In this document: piece by piece, positions 1-6,151 of the stretch
How positions within the stretch are numbered: position 1 is the stretch's first letter
Layout of the letters: each line of letters begins with the position of its first letter
Source: Alphaproteobacteria bacterium
Lineage (GTDB): Bacteria; Pseudomonadota; Alphaproteobacteria; Rhizobiales; Rhizobiaceae
NCBI GenBank assembly: GCA_017308345.1
Contig: JAFKFE010000203.1
Coordinates: forward strand, 1-7,858
Reading direction: 5' to 3'
Length of the DNA: 7,858 nucleotides
Notes under the pieces: model-generated
Seen by the model: only the letters and a program-made list of their open reading frames with translations
Database searches by the model: none
Told to the model about the DNA's origin: nothing
Translations under genes and position numbers: made by a program

Positions 1-105
1 CGAGATCGTTCGCGCGAGGCTCACGGCCGGGGCTGTGATCGTAAGCATGGCGACGGAGGAGAGGAAAAGACGCCGGTTCATCCTGATAGGATAGCGATGG
101 CTCAT
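1..105 (-). CDS. N-terminus of an exported protein with a twin-arginine-like leader (partial)
   Basis: An open frame runs from an ATG at 105 down to base 1 without a stop, giving 35 codons cut by the window edge. The peptide has a basic start, then N10-R11-R12-L13-F14-L15, then a hydrophobic stretch ending APAVSLA. This matches a Tat signal (RR-x-F-L followed by a moderately hydrophobic core and an A-x-A-like end near residue 31), although a Sec signal is possible. GAGG lies 8 bases upstream of the ATG at 105. A second in-frame ATG at 81 would give a shorter leader starting MNRRLFLSS, but only has AGG directly against it, so 105 is preferred. The mature protein lies outside the window, so its function cannot be told. 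It is on the same strand as the ribbon-helix-helix gene, 259 bases downstream of that gene's stop, and so probably has its own promoter. Confidence 0.6.
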   Translation of the reverse strand, partial: MSHRYPIRMNRRLFLSSVAMLTITAPAVSLARTIS

Positions 106-364
106 ATTAGGTGCCTCGAAAATAAAGGTGCCTGCCTCGGGAAGTTACGCCCAAGTTGAAGATGACCGAACCGTGAAGTTCAAGCCGCATAGCTCGATTT
201 GTTGGCAGCCTGCGGAAAGATAGACTGCCCGTCAAGCGCATCACTAAATTGTTAGTTGGGCCTGTGGTCGTTGTCCGTTGTGCCTGTTTGAGATCGACGC
301 AACGACGGTGGCGCGCGGATCGCTCCGCCGCCTGACCTGTCCGGAAACCTCCCGGCGCCGCCGG
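106..364. other. Intergenic stretch, no gene seen
   Basis: This stretch separates the stop of the ribbon-helix-helix gene from the start of the exported-protein gene, both on the minus strand. The part from about 100 to 290 is visibly richer in A+T than the coding DNA around it, as expected for a promoter region, but no convincing -35/-10 pair was found. It contains a short inverted repeat ACTAA-ATTG-TTAGT at 243-256. GCGGA/TCCGC arms at 315-328 could form a hairpin about 40 bases past the stop at 365, but no T-tract follows, so it is not called a terminator. Confidence 0.5.
109..133. repeat. Direct repeat AGGTGCCT, two copies 17 bases apart
   Basis: AGGTGCCT occurs at 109-116 and again at 126-133, just upstream of the minus-strand leader gene starting at 105. 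On that strand the copies read AGGCACCT, and the nearer one overlaps the GAGG ribosome-binding site. It could be a regulator site or chance; no known regulator is recognised. Confidence 0.3.
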
Positions 365-670
365 TTAGGCGGCTTCCTGCTTCAATGCGGCCTGCTCCTC
401 GGCGTTGGGGCGGTGGCCCCGCAGATAGAGCGCGCAGGTCGTGCGCAGCATGGAGGCGAAGTTCGGGATCTGGCCGTTGATCTCGATCGCCTCGTCGTAG
501 AGCTTCGAGATGAATTTGGGTGTCGTCAGTCCCTGGCTGTCGGCGATCTCGTCAAGAAGACCCCAGAACGTCGCCTCGAGCTGGATGCTGGTCGAATGAC
601 CGTCGATGCGGATCGACCTGTTGATCTGCCGATAGCCTTCCGGATCCTGTCCGGCAAAGACTCTGCACAT
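365..670 (-). CDS. Small ribbon-helix-helix domain protein
   Basis: A 101-residue protein starting MCRVFAGQDPEGY, a form typical of a widespread alphaproteobacterial family with an RHH_4-type ribbon-helix-helix fold. The segment RSIRIDGHSTSIQLE (about residues 18-32) fits the DNA-contacting beta strand. FWGLLDEIADSQG (36-48) and TPKFISKLYDEA (50-61) fit the two helices. The tail is rich in Ala, Gln and Glu. The frame is open further upstream to 733, but the start at 670 is chosen because GGGAGG sits 5 bases before it and family members begin at MCR. Ribbon-helix-helix proteins bind DNA as dimers, so a regulatory role is likely, but the target is unknown. Members are usually single genes, as here. 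It is transcribed away from the glyoxalase gene, with 239 bases between the two starts. Confidence 0.85.
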   Translation of the reverse strand: MCRVFAGQDPEGYRQINRSIRIDGHSTSIQLEATFWGLLDEIADSQGLTTPKFISKLYDEAIEINGQIPNFASMLRTTCALYLRGHRPNAEEQAALKQEAA

Positions 671-697
671 CGGTACCTCCCGTTCTTGTTTGTCTTG

Positions 698-727
698 GGC
701 GCCGATTGAGTGAGCCGGCGCCTTTTT
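698..727 (+). terminator. Terminator-like hairpin inside the leader of the ribbon-helix-helix gene
   Basis: GGCGCCG at 698-704 pairs perfectly with CGGCGCC at 716-722 across an 11-base loop and is followed on the plus strand by TTTTT at 723-727. This has the form of an intrinsic terminator read on the plus strand, but no plus-strand gene lies to its left. On the minus strand it falls 28 bases upstream of the start codon at 670, where the transcript would fold into the same stem preceded by As. It may stop antisense transcripts or structure the leader. Confidence 0.45.
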
Positions 728-897
728 GAACACTGCCTGCGCTTGTCATCTTCGATCCGATGGCCGGCTACGGCAATCAGACTTTCGTCCTTAGAACTGG
801 AGCGACACTAGCTGTTTTCGAGGCCCACGCGTGGTAATTGGCTGCCACCACCTTTTTTCGCCGGCGCGCATAATCGATTCCGTAAGCACAGAAAGCT

Positions 898-912
898 GCG
901 GAGTCCGATTTG
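898..912 (+). promoter_or_regulatory. Ribosome-binding site and TTG start of the glyoxalase gene
   Basis: GCGGAG at 898-903 lies 6 bases before the TTG at 910-912. The next in-frame ATG, at 931, would delete the N-terminal metal-binding His, so the TTG is taken as the true start. Confidence 0.7.
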
Positions 913-1305
913 GCGAAGACGATCCATTCCATGATCAGGGTTCTCGACGAGGCAAGGTCCGTCGATTTCTACAACAAGGCCTTCGGCCTCAACGTGGCGC
1001 AGCGGCTCGATTTCGAGACCTTCACGCTCATTTATCTCAGCAACGCCGACTCACCCTTCGAGGTGGAGCTGACCGTGAACAAGGGGCGCACCGAGCCCTA
1101 TTCGTTGGGCGACGGCTACGGCCATCTCGCCGTCTCGGTCGCCGATCTCGACAGTGAGCACGACCGGATCGGCGCGCTCGGCTTCAATCCGAAGAAGATC
1201 GTCGAGTTCAATCACGATGGAGTGCGGATCGCCCGCTTCTTCTTCATCGAGGACCCCGACGGCTACAAGATCGAGGTCCTGCAGCGGGGAGGGCGCTTCC
1301 AATAG
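910..1305 (+). CDS. gloA: Lactoylglutathione lyase (glyoxalase I), VOC superfamily
   Basis: A 131-residue protein very close in layout to bacterial glyoxalase I, about 135 residues in E. coli. It has two beta-alpha-beta-beta-beta modules. It isomerises the hemithioacetal of methylglyoxal and glutathione to S-lactoylglutathione in the cytoplasm, detoxifying methylglyoxal. By alignment from memory with the E. coli enzyme (His5, Glu56, His74, Glu122), the four metal ligands are His6 in TIHSMIRV, Glu53 in VELTVN, His72 in GYGHLAVSV and Glu122 in DPDGYKIEV. All four are present, so it should be active, probably with Ni or Co. The start is TTG with GCGGAG 6 bases upstream; a start at the ATG at 931 would remove His6. 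It lies 78 bases ahead of the Tat-exported small subunit on the same strand, so co-transcription is possible, but the gap holds a strong palindrome and no shared pathway is obvious. Confidence 0.9.
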   Translation: MAKTIHSMIRVLDEARSVDFYNKAFGLNVAQRLDFETFTLIYLSNADSPFEVELTVNKGRTEPYSLGDGYGHLAVSVADLDSEHDRIGALGFNPKKIVEFNHDGVRIARFFFIEDPDGYKIEVLQRGGRFQ

Positions 1306-1314
1306 GGGACATTC

Positions 1315-1335
1315 CGCCGCGCGGTCCGCGCGGCG
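1315..1335. repeat. Perfect GC palindrome between gloA and the dehydrogenase genes
   Basis: CGCCGCGCGG at 1315-1324 and CCGCGCGGCG at 1326-1335 are perfect inverted copies around a single T. In RNA this would form a stem of up to 9 pairs with a 3-base loop, starting 9 bases after the gloA stop. No T-tract follows, so it is not a classic terminator. It could stabilise the upstream message, reduce read-through, or be a protein site. Confidence 0.6.
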
Positions 1336-1383
1336 CCAGCAACGGCGCCCTCAGTGGCGCGAACAGCAAGCAGGGAGGAAATC

Positions 1384-1932
1384 ATGGTTACAGTTTACGA
1401 GAAGAAACCGGGTTACGAGAAGAAAGTTGGCCTGTCGCGGCGCGAGCTTCTCAAGCGCGGCGGCGCGGGCGCGCTGCTCATCATATCCGGCAGCGCCGTC
1501 ATCAGCCCCGAACATGCCTGGGGTCTCGAAACCTCGGCGCTGAAGCCCGAGACGATGGCGACGCTCATCCAGATGGCGCGCGACATCTATCCGCACGACC
1601 AGGTGCCGGACAAATATTACGCCATCGCCGTCAAGGGGCATGACGAGACGGCCGCCAAGGACCCGGCCCACAAGGAACTGATCGAGAAGGGCATCGCCGA
1701 ACTCGACAAGAAGGCCGGCAAGGGCGGCTATCGCGGGCTTGGCTGGGAAGAGCAGCGGGTCGCCCTGCTGACCGACATCGAGAAGACGCCCTTCTTCCAG
1801 GCGGTGCGTGGCGGTCTCGTCGTCAGCCTCTACAACCAGAAGGAGGTTTGGCCGATCTTCGGCTACGAAGGCGAGTCCTATTCCAAGGGCGGCTACATCG
1901 CGCGCGGCTTCAACGACATCGAGTGGCTGTAA
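1384..1932 (+). CDS. Gluconate 2-dehydrogenase subunit 3 family protein, Tat-exported small subunit
   Basis: A 182-residue protein of the Gluconate_2-dh3 family, the small (gamma) partner of membrane-linked GMC dehydrogenases. The N-terminus holds SRRELLKRG with the twin arginine at residues 19-20, a Gly/Ala/Ile-rich core (about 26-40) and a likely cleavage site near residues 45-47. It is therefore exported folded through Tat. In three-subunit FAD glucose dehydrogenases the gamma subunit serves as a chaperone that carries the flavoprotein across the membrane. The same job is inferred here because the GMC gene follows after 48 bases and has no leader of its own. The start at 1384 is chosen for GGGAGG at 1373-1378; an upstream GTG at 1354 in the same frame has no such site. 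The n-region contains an unusual internal repeat, YEKKPG then YEKKVG. The mature part includes a WPIFGYEGES segment near the C-terminus, which is familiar in this family. Confidence 0.88.
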   Translation: MVTVYEKKPGYEKKVGLSRRELLKRGGAGALLIISGSAVISPEHAWGLETSALKPETMATLIQMARDIYPHDQVPDKYYAIAVKGHDETAAKDPAHKELIEKGIAELDKKAGKGGYRGLGWEEQRVALLTDIEKTPFFQAVRGGLVVSLYNQKEVWPIFGYEGESYSKGGYIARGFNDIEWL

Positions 1933-1980
1933 GCCGCTCTGCCCCGAACCGCTTTTCCAAAGATTTCATGGGAGGAAACC

Positions 1981-3552
1981 ATGGCAGCATCATTTGATCT
2001 CAAGAACGACGGCGTGGTCGTCATCATCGGCTCCGGCGCCGGCGGCGGCACGCTCGGCAACGAACTGGCGCAGAAAGGCATCGACGTCGTCATCCTCGAG
2101 GCGGGCGCGCGTCACGAATATGAGGACTTCATCAACGACGAATGGGATTCCTTTGCCCAGCTTGCCTGGAAGGACAAGCGCACCACCTCGGGCGACTGGC
2201 GCGTGGCCAAGGATTTTCCGAACCTGCCGGCCTGGATCGTGAAATCGGTCGGCGGCTCGACGACGCACTGGGCGGGCGCCTCGCTGCGCTTCCAGGAGCA
2301 TGAATTCAAGACGCTCACGACCTACGGCAAGATCAAGGGCGCCAACCTTCTCGACTGGCCGGTGACGCTCGCCGAGATGGAACCATACTACGCCAAGGCC
2401 GAAGCCAAGATGGGCGTCACGGGCACCAATGACTGGCCGCGGCTGCCTGGCAACAACAACTTCAAGGTGCTCAAGGCCGGCGCCGACAAGCTCGGCTACA
2501 AGGAATGCCACACCGGCAACATGGCGATCAATTCGGTGCAGCGCGACGACCGCAACTCGTGCCAGCAGACCGGCTTCTGCTTCCAGGGCTGCAAATGGGG
2601 CGCCAAATGGTCGACCCTCTACACCGAAATCCCGAAGGGTGAGGCGACCGGGCATCTGGAGGTCCGGCCGAACTCCATGGTCATCAAGATCAACCATGAT
2701 GCTTCGGGCAAGGTGACAGGCGTCGTCTATGCCGACAAGGACGGCAAGCTGCAGGAGCAGAAAGCCCGCATCGTCGCCGTCGCCGGCAATTCGATCGAGA
2801 GCCCGCGCCTGCTGCTCAACTCCGAATCGAGCAAGTTCCCGCACGGGCTCGCCAACTCGTCGGGGCAGGTGGGCAAGAATTACATGCGCCATACCACCGG
2901 GTCGGTCTACGCCATCTTCGAGAAGCCAGTGCACATGTATCGCGGCACCACCATGGCCGGTATCATCCGCGACGAGGCGCGCCACGATCCCTCGCGCGGC
3001 TTCGTCGGCGGCTACGAGATGGAGACGCTGTCGCTCGGCCTGCCTTTCATGGCGGCCTTCCTCAACCCCGGCGGCTGGGGCCGCTCCTTCACCACGGCGC
3101 TCGACCACTACGACCATATGGCGGGCCTGTGGATCGTCGGCGAGGACATGCCGCGCGAGGAAAACCGCATCACGCTGCACAAGGATGAGAAGGACGAGCA
3201 CGGCATGCCGATCGCCGACGTCCATTTCGACGATCATCCCAACGATGAAGCGATGCGCGACCATGCCTACAAGCAGGGGCAGGCACTTTACGCGGCCGTC
3301 GGCGCGACCAGGACTTTCCCGACACCGCCCTATCCGTCCACCCATAATCTCGGCACCAACCGGATGAGCGAGAAGCCCGAGGACGGCGTGGTGAACAAGC
3401 ACGGCCAGTCGCACGACATCAAGAACCTGTTCGTCTCCGACGGCAGCCAGTTCACCAGCGGCGCCGCGGAGAACCCGACGCTGACCATCGTGACGCTGGC
3501 GATCCGCCAGGCCGACTACATCGCGGCGCAGATGTCGGCCAAGACCATCTGA
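1981..3552 (+). CDS. GMC-family FAD-dependent dehydrogenase, large subunit
   Basis: A 523-residue flavoprotein of the glucose-methanol-choline family, related to the large subunits of gluconate 2-dehydrogenase and FAD glucose dehydrogenase. The Rossmann FAD motif is GSGAGG at residues 17-22, with Glu40 in ILEAG for the ribose. VGGSTTHWAG (90-99) is the conserved FAD-side loop. The C-terminal GMC domain has His455 in STHNLGTNRM and Asn498 in ENPTLTIVT, which fit the usual catalytic His/Asn pair. Cys194, Cys200 and Cys204 form C-x5-C-x3-C, matching the spacing I recall for the 3Fe-4S cluster in Burkholderia FAD glucose dehydrogenase. It should oxidise a sugar, polyol or sugar acid in the periplasm, but the substrate cannot be read from sequence. 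There is no signal peptide, so export would rely on the Tat-tagged small subunit encoded just upstream. GGAGG lies shortly before the ATG at 1981. No cytochrome c subunit follows; the next gene is on the other strand. Confidence 0.92.
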   Translation: MAASFDLKNDGVVVIIGSGAGGGTLGNELAQKGIDVVILEAGARHEYEDFINDEWDSFAQLAWKDKRTTSGDWRVAKDFPNLPAWIVKSVGGSTTHWAGASLRFQEHEFKTLTTYGKIKGANLLDWPVTLAEMEPYYAKAEAKMGVTGTNDWPRLPGNNNFKVLKAGADKLGYKECHTGNMAINSVQRDDRNSCQQTGFCFQGCKWGAKWSTLYTEIPKGEATGHLEVRPNSMVIKINHDASGKVTGVVYADKDGKLQEQKARIVAVAGNSIESPRLLLNSESSKFPHGLANSSGQVGKNYMRHTTGSVYAIFEKPVHMYRGTTMAGIIRDEARHDPSRGFVGGYEMETLSLGLPFMAAFLNPGGWGRSFTTALDHYDHMAGLWIVGEDMPREENRITLHKDEKDEHGMPIADVHFDDHPNDEAMRDHAYKQGQALYAAVGATRTFPTPPYPSTHNLGTNRMSEKPEDGVVNKHGQSHDIKNLFVSDGSQFTSGAAENPTLTIVTLAIRQADYIAAQMSAKTI

Positions 3553-3569
3553 CCTCCCGACTGCCTGCT

Positions 3570-3603
3570 GGCGCGGGACCCGAGAGGGTTCCGCGCCTTT
3601 TTT
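3570..3603 (+). terminator. Rho-independent terminator after the GMC dehydrogenase
   Basis: GGCGCGGGACCC (3570-3581) pairs with GGGTTCCGCGCC (3586-3597) as a 12-pair stem with one G-U pair and a GAGA tetraloop. TTTTTT follows at 3598-3603. It starts 18 bases after the stop at 3552. It works in the plus direction only, because the minus side has no T-tract. It lies between two convergent genes, with 22 bases from the last T to the phoX stop. Confidence 0.95.
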
Positions 3604-3625
3604 GTGATGTGCGTATCAGGCGGGC

Positions 3626-5539
3626 TCAGGCGCCGACCGGCCGTCCGTCCTTCCGGCGGATGGCGACGACCGACGGGCGTGGCGGCTGCCCATCCCTGAA
3701 GTCGGGCCACAGCGACTGCGCCTTGTCGAGCGTTTCGGCATCCTCCGACGGATGCTGGACCGAAAGGAACAGCGTCGTGCCGTCAGGGGTGAAGCAGGGG
3801 CCGGTCGCCTCGGCGCCGTGCGGGCAGGTGAAGAGCAGCTTCGGCAGGCCACGCGCCGCGCCCTCGGTGTCGACGCCATAGACGCCGTCCGGAAGGTCGA
3901 AGTCGTTGGCGCCGTCGGTCGCCACCCAGAGCCGCCCGGCCGGATCGAAGGTGATGTTGTCGGGGCAGACGAACCAGCCATCCTCGGACGTGCCGGGATG
4001 GAATGTGGCGCCGACCTTGGCATCCTTCGGATTGCCGCAGAGCACGAACAGGTCCCAGGCATATTTGTCGGCGGTATGGTCGGCCTCGGTGCCGCGGCCG
4101 CCCGGCGGGATCAGTTCGACGATGTGGCCCCACAGGTTCTCTGGCCGCGTGTTGGCCGGATTGACCTTGGATTCGTCGCGTTTCTTGTTCTTGGTCATGA
4201 CGGCATAGACACGGCCGGTGACCGGATTGGTCTCGATATCTTCCGGCCGGTCCATCGGCGTCGCGCCGACGGCATCAGCGGCAAGACGGGTCTTCAACAG
4301 CACCTCGGCCTGGCCGGCGAAGCCGTTGTCCGCCGTCAGCTTGCCCTGGCCGTGGACCAGCGGCAGCCACGTCATCGAGCCGTCGGCGTCGAAGCGCGCC
4401 ACCGACAGCACGCCGTCGTCGAGCAGATCCTTGGCCGCGGCGGGGTTCGCCGGGTCGTAGGCCTTGGCCGAGACGAAGCGGTACATGTATTCGAAATAGT
4501 CGTCGTCACCCATGTAAACGACGATGCGGCCGTCCTTGTTGCGCATAACGGTCGAGGCTTCGTGCGACATGCGGCCGAGTGCTGTCCGCTTCACCGGCTT
4601 CGACTGTGGATCGTAGGGGTCGATCTCGACCACCCAGTCGAAGCGGGTCGGCTCGTTCGGCTCTTTGTCGATGTCGAAGCGGTCGTGGAAGCGGCCGCGG
4701 CCGTAGATGTCGGAGCCGTCGAAGCCGTAGCGGCCGAGAATTTCGGCGGCCGGAGCCTTCTTCGGGTCGCCGCCGAACAGGTCGGAAACGCCTTCCTCGC
4801 AGGTCAGCACCGTGCCCCAAGGCGTGACGCCGCCGCTGCAATTGTAGCTGGTGCCGAGGATATTGCGGCCGCTCGCGTCGGCCGAGGTCCGCATCAGGGC
4901 ATGGCCGGCGGCCGGTCCCGAGGCCGTCATTTCCGTGTTGGCGGTGATGCGGCGGTTGAGCGGGCTGTCCTCGACGGTCTGCCACTTGCCGTCCTTCAGC
5001 ATCACCTCGACGACGGAATGGCCCATGGCCGCGAGGCCGAGATCGACCTGTTCCCTGCTCATCGTCTTGCCGGCGTCGTCCTCGGTCATGCCTGGGAACA
5101 TCACGTTCGGCGAGATGTATTCGTTGTTGACGCAGAGCAGGCCGTGGTCGGAGTTCACCGACCCCTTGGGCAGCGGCATGAAGGCGATGTAGTCGCAATT
5201 GTAGCCGAAACGCTTTTCCTGTTCGTCGGCGGCGACCTTGTTGCCGTCGAATTCTGCGAGGCCGGCCGCGAGGGGATCGCCCCAACGGGCGACGATCGTG
5301 GTCTCATAGCCCTCGGCCGCGGCGTGGGTCTTGCCGTAGACCCGCTTCAGCTCGGGAAAGCCTAGTGTGGACTGGGCGGCGGCGGCATGTGTTTCGCCGG
5401 CAAACAGCGAGCCGACAAAGCTGCCGCCGGCAATCAACGCGCCGGAAGCGAGGCCGCTTTTGAGGAGTTCGCGGCGCGAGACACGCGCGGCAATGACGTC
5501 GCGGATAACAGGGGAGGGTGAAGACGGGGAGTTGGCCAT
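3626..5539 (-). CDS. phoX: PhoX-family alkaline phosphatase, Tat-exported
   Basis: A 637-residue protein of the PhoX family (formerly DUF839). Known members are periplasmic phosphomonoesterases that use calcium and iron instead of zinc and free phosphate from organic esters. The leader has SRRELLKSG with the twin arginine at residues 22-23, a Gly/Ala-rich core (about 29-48) and a likely cut after THA near residue 52. Family blocks seen in order are YNCSGGVTPWGTVLTCEE (232-249), SHEAST (325-330), VVYMGDDDYFEYMYRF (340-355), RPEDIETNP (431-439) and CPDNITFDPAGRLWVATDG (525-543). Cys234 is the likely counterpart of the cysteine that holds the iron pair in the Pseudomonas enzyme; this is from memory. 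The start at 5539 is chosen because GAGAGG lies upstream and the Tat leader fits. A longer reading from 5608 would begin inside the candidate Pho box. It stands alone, convergent with the GMC gene. Confidence 0.92.
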   Translation of the reverse strand: MANSPSSPSPVIRDVIAARVSRRELLKSGLASGALIAGGSFVGSLFAGETHAAAAQSTLGFPELKRVYGKTHAAAEGYETTIVARWGDPLAAGLAEFDGNKVAADEQEKRFGYNCDYIAFMPLPKGSVNSDHGLLCVNNEYISPNVMFPGMTEDDAGKTMSREQVDLGLAAMGHSVVEVMLKDGKWQTVEDSPLNRRITANTEMTASGPAAGHALMRTSADASGRNILGTSYNCSGGVTPWGTVLTCEEGVSDLFGGDPKKAPAAEILGRYGFDGSDIYGRGRFHDRFDIDKEPNEPTRFDWVVEIDPYDPQSKPVKRTALGRMSHEASTVMRNKDGRIVVYMGDDDYFEYMYRFVSAKAYDPANPAAAKDLLDDGVLSVARFDADGSMTWLPLVHGQGKLTADNGFAGQAEVLLKTRLAADAVGATPMDRPEDIETNPVTGRVYAVMTKNKKRDESKVNPANTRPENLWGHIVELIPPGGRGTEADHTADKYAWDLFVLCGNPKDAKVGATFHPGTSEDGWFVCPDNITFDPAGRLWVATDGANDFDLPDGVYGVDTEGAARGLPKLLFTCPHGAEATGPCFTPDGTTLFLSVQHPSEDAETLDKAQSLWPDFRDGQPPRPSVVAIRRKDGRPVGA

Positions 5540-5595
5540 CGTGTCTGCCTCTCGAGGGTGGATGTTGGACGACACGCGCTGACTAAGGCGCTTCG

Positions 5596-5613
5596 GCAAC
5601 AGCCGCATGACAC
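5596..5613 (-). promoter_or_regulatory. Candidate Pho box (PhoB site) for phoX
   Basis: On the minus strand the sequence is GTGTCAT-GCGG-CTGTTGC, compared with the consensus CTGTCAT-N4-CTGTCAT: 6 of 7 bases match in the first half and 4 of 7 in the second. It ends 56 bases before the phoX start codon. A weak -10-like TTAGTC at 5581-5586 follows 9 bases later, near the usual distance for a PhoB-activated promoter that lacks a -35 element. The gene identity raises confidence in an otherwise imperfect match. Confidence 0.55.
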
Positions 5614-5638
5614 GGAGAGGCTGTGTTGTTTCAGGCGA

Positions 5639-5654
5639 TTGCCCAAAGGGGCAA
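5639..5654 (-). repeat. Short stem-loop between the small exported protein and phoX
   Basis: TTGCCC (5639-5644) and GGGCAA (5649-5654) are perfect inverted arms around a 4-base loop, 20 bases past the stop of the small exported protein gene. No T-tract follows in the minus direction, so it is at best a weak or factor-assisted terminator before phoX. Confidence 0.3.
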
Positions 5655-5673
5655 GCGCTCGCCGGCGCCGCGG

Positions 5674-6063
5674 CTATCTTCTGGTGCAGGTGGAGGCCGT
5701 GAAGGCGCCGTCCTGCTGCTTCATGATGATGTCGAAGGAAGGACCGCTTGGGTCGTCCAATGTCGCCTGGGTCATCGAGATCGAATTGCCGCCGCTGGTG
5801 TAGCCGCCGAGCGGACCAAGCCAGGTGATCTCGCCATTGGGATTCATCTGGTAATTGTAAGGCGGGGGCGCAGCGCCGAAGGTCACCGGGCCGCTATAGA
5901 GGCTGCCTTTGATGGTGATCTCGCCGAGGTTGAGGAACAGGCCAAGCAGATAGACCTCGCAGTGATAGACGCCGTCCGGCAGCTTACCGTCGGTGAAATC
6001 GGCGCGGGCGCCGCCGGCCGCGGACAGGAGGAGCAGGAAACTCAGGATCGTGCGCAGGGCCAT
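5674..6063 (-). CDS. Small secreted protein of unknown function
   Basis: A 129-residue protein not recognised as any named family. MALRTILSFLLLLSAAGGARA at the N-terminus is a clear Sec signal peptide with likely cleavage after residue 21. The mature part of about 108 residues begins DFTDGKLPDG and reads GVYHCEVYLL, then Gly/Pro/Asn-rich segments with alternating polar and apolar residues, suggesting a small beta-rich periplasmic protein. It has just two cysteines when mature, Cys35 and Cys126 near the end (STCTRR), which could form one disulfide tying the two ends together. The ATG at 6063 is chosen because the signal peptide begins there. The frame extends back to a TTG at 6180, but that would bury the signal peptide. 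The ribosome-binding site is weak. It lies upstream of phoX on the same strand with a 134-base gap that contains a Pho box, so the two are probably separate units. It is divergent from urtA. Confidence 0.75.
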   Translation of the reverse strand: MALRTILSFLLLLSAAGGARADFTDGKLPDGVYHCEVYLLGLFLNLGEITIKGSLYSGPVTFGAAPPPYNYQMNPNGEITWLGPLGGYTSGGNSISMTQATLDDPSGPSFDIIMKQQDGAFTASTCTRR

Positions 6064-6151
6064 GGCGTCGCTCGTTTTGCGCGCCGACCTTGCCTCATTT
6101 TGCCTCGGCCCCGCAACAGGGCCGATCAGACTGCCCTTGCCTGGATGATGA

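Noticed and set aside
1..159. Open plus-strand frame from the left edge to a TGA at 157-159
   Set aside because: Its composition is unlike a protein C-terminus, it has no motif, and it runs antisense to the leader gene at 1-105.
278..709. Open plus-strand frame of 143 codons over the ribbon-helix-helix gene
   Set aside because: The minus strand has a family-typical start and a strong ribosome-binding site; the plus-strand frame has neither.
671..733. 21-residue N-terminal extension of the ribbon-helix-helix protein
   Set aside because: The strong GGGAGG just before 670 and the family start MCR favour the shorter form, and the extension crosses the hairpin at 698-722.
743..749. TTGTCAT, resembling half a Pho box
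   Set aside because: The second 7-base repeat at the right spacing is absent (GATCCGA), and neither flanking gene is an obvious phosphate gene.
1990..3414. Open minus-strand frame of 474 codons opposite the GMC dehydrogenase
   Set aside because: It is a shadow of the GMC gene, with low-complexity composition and no recognisable motif. The sense strand has an FAD motif, a ribosome-binding site and a terminator.
3752..5365. Open plus-strand frame of 537 codons opposite phoX
   Set aside because: It is antisense to a well-recognised PhoX with all family blocks. Its translation is Val/Ala/Arg/His-rich without domains, as expected of a shadow frame in GC-rich DNA.
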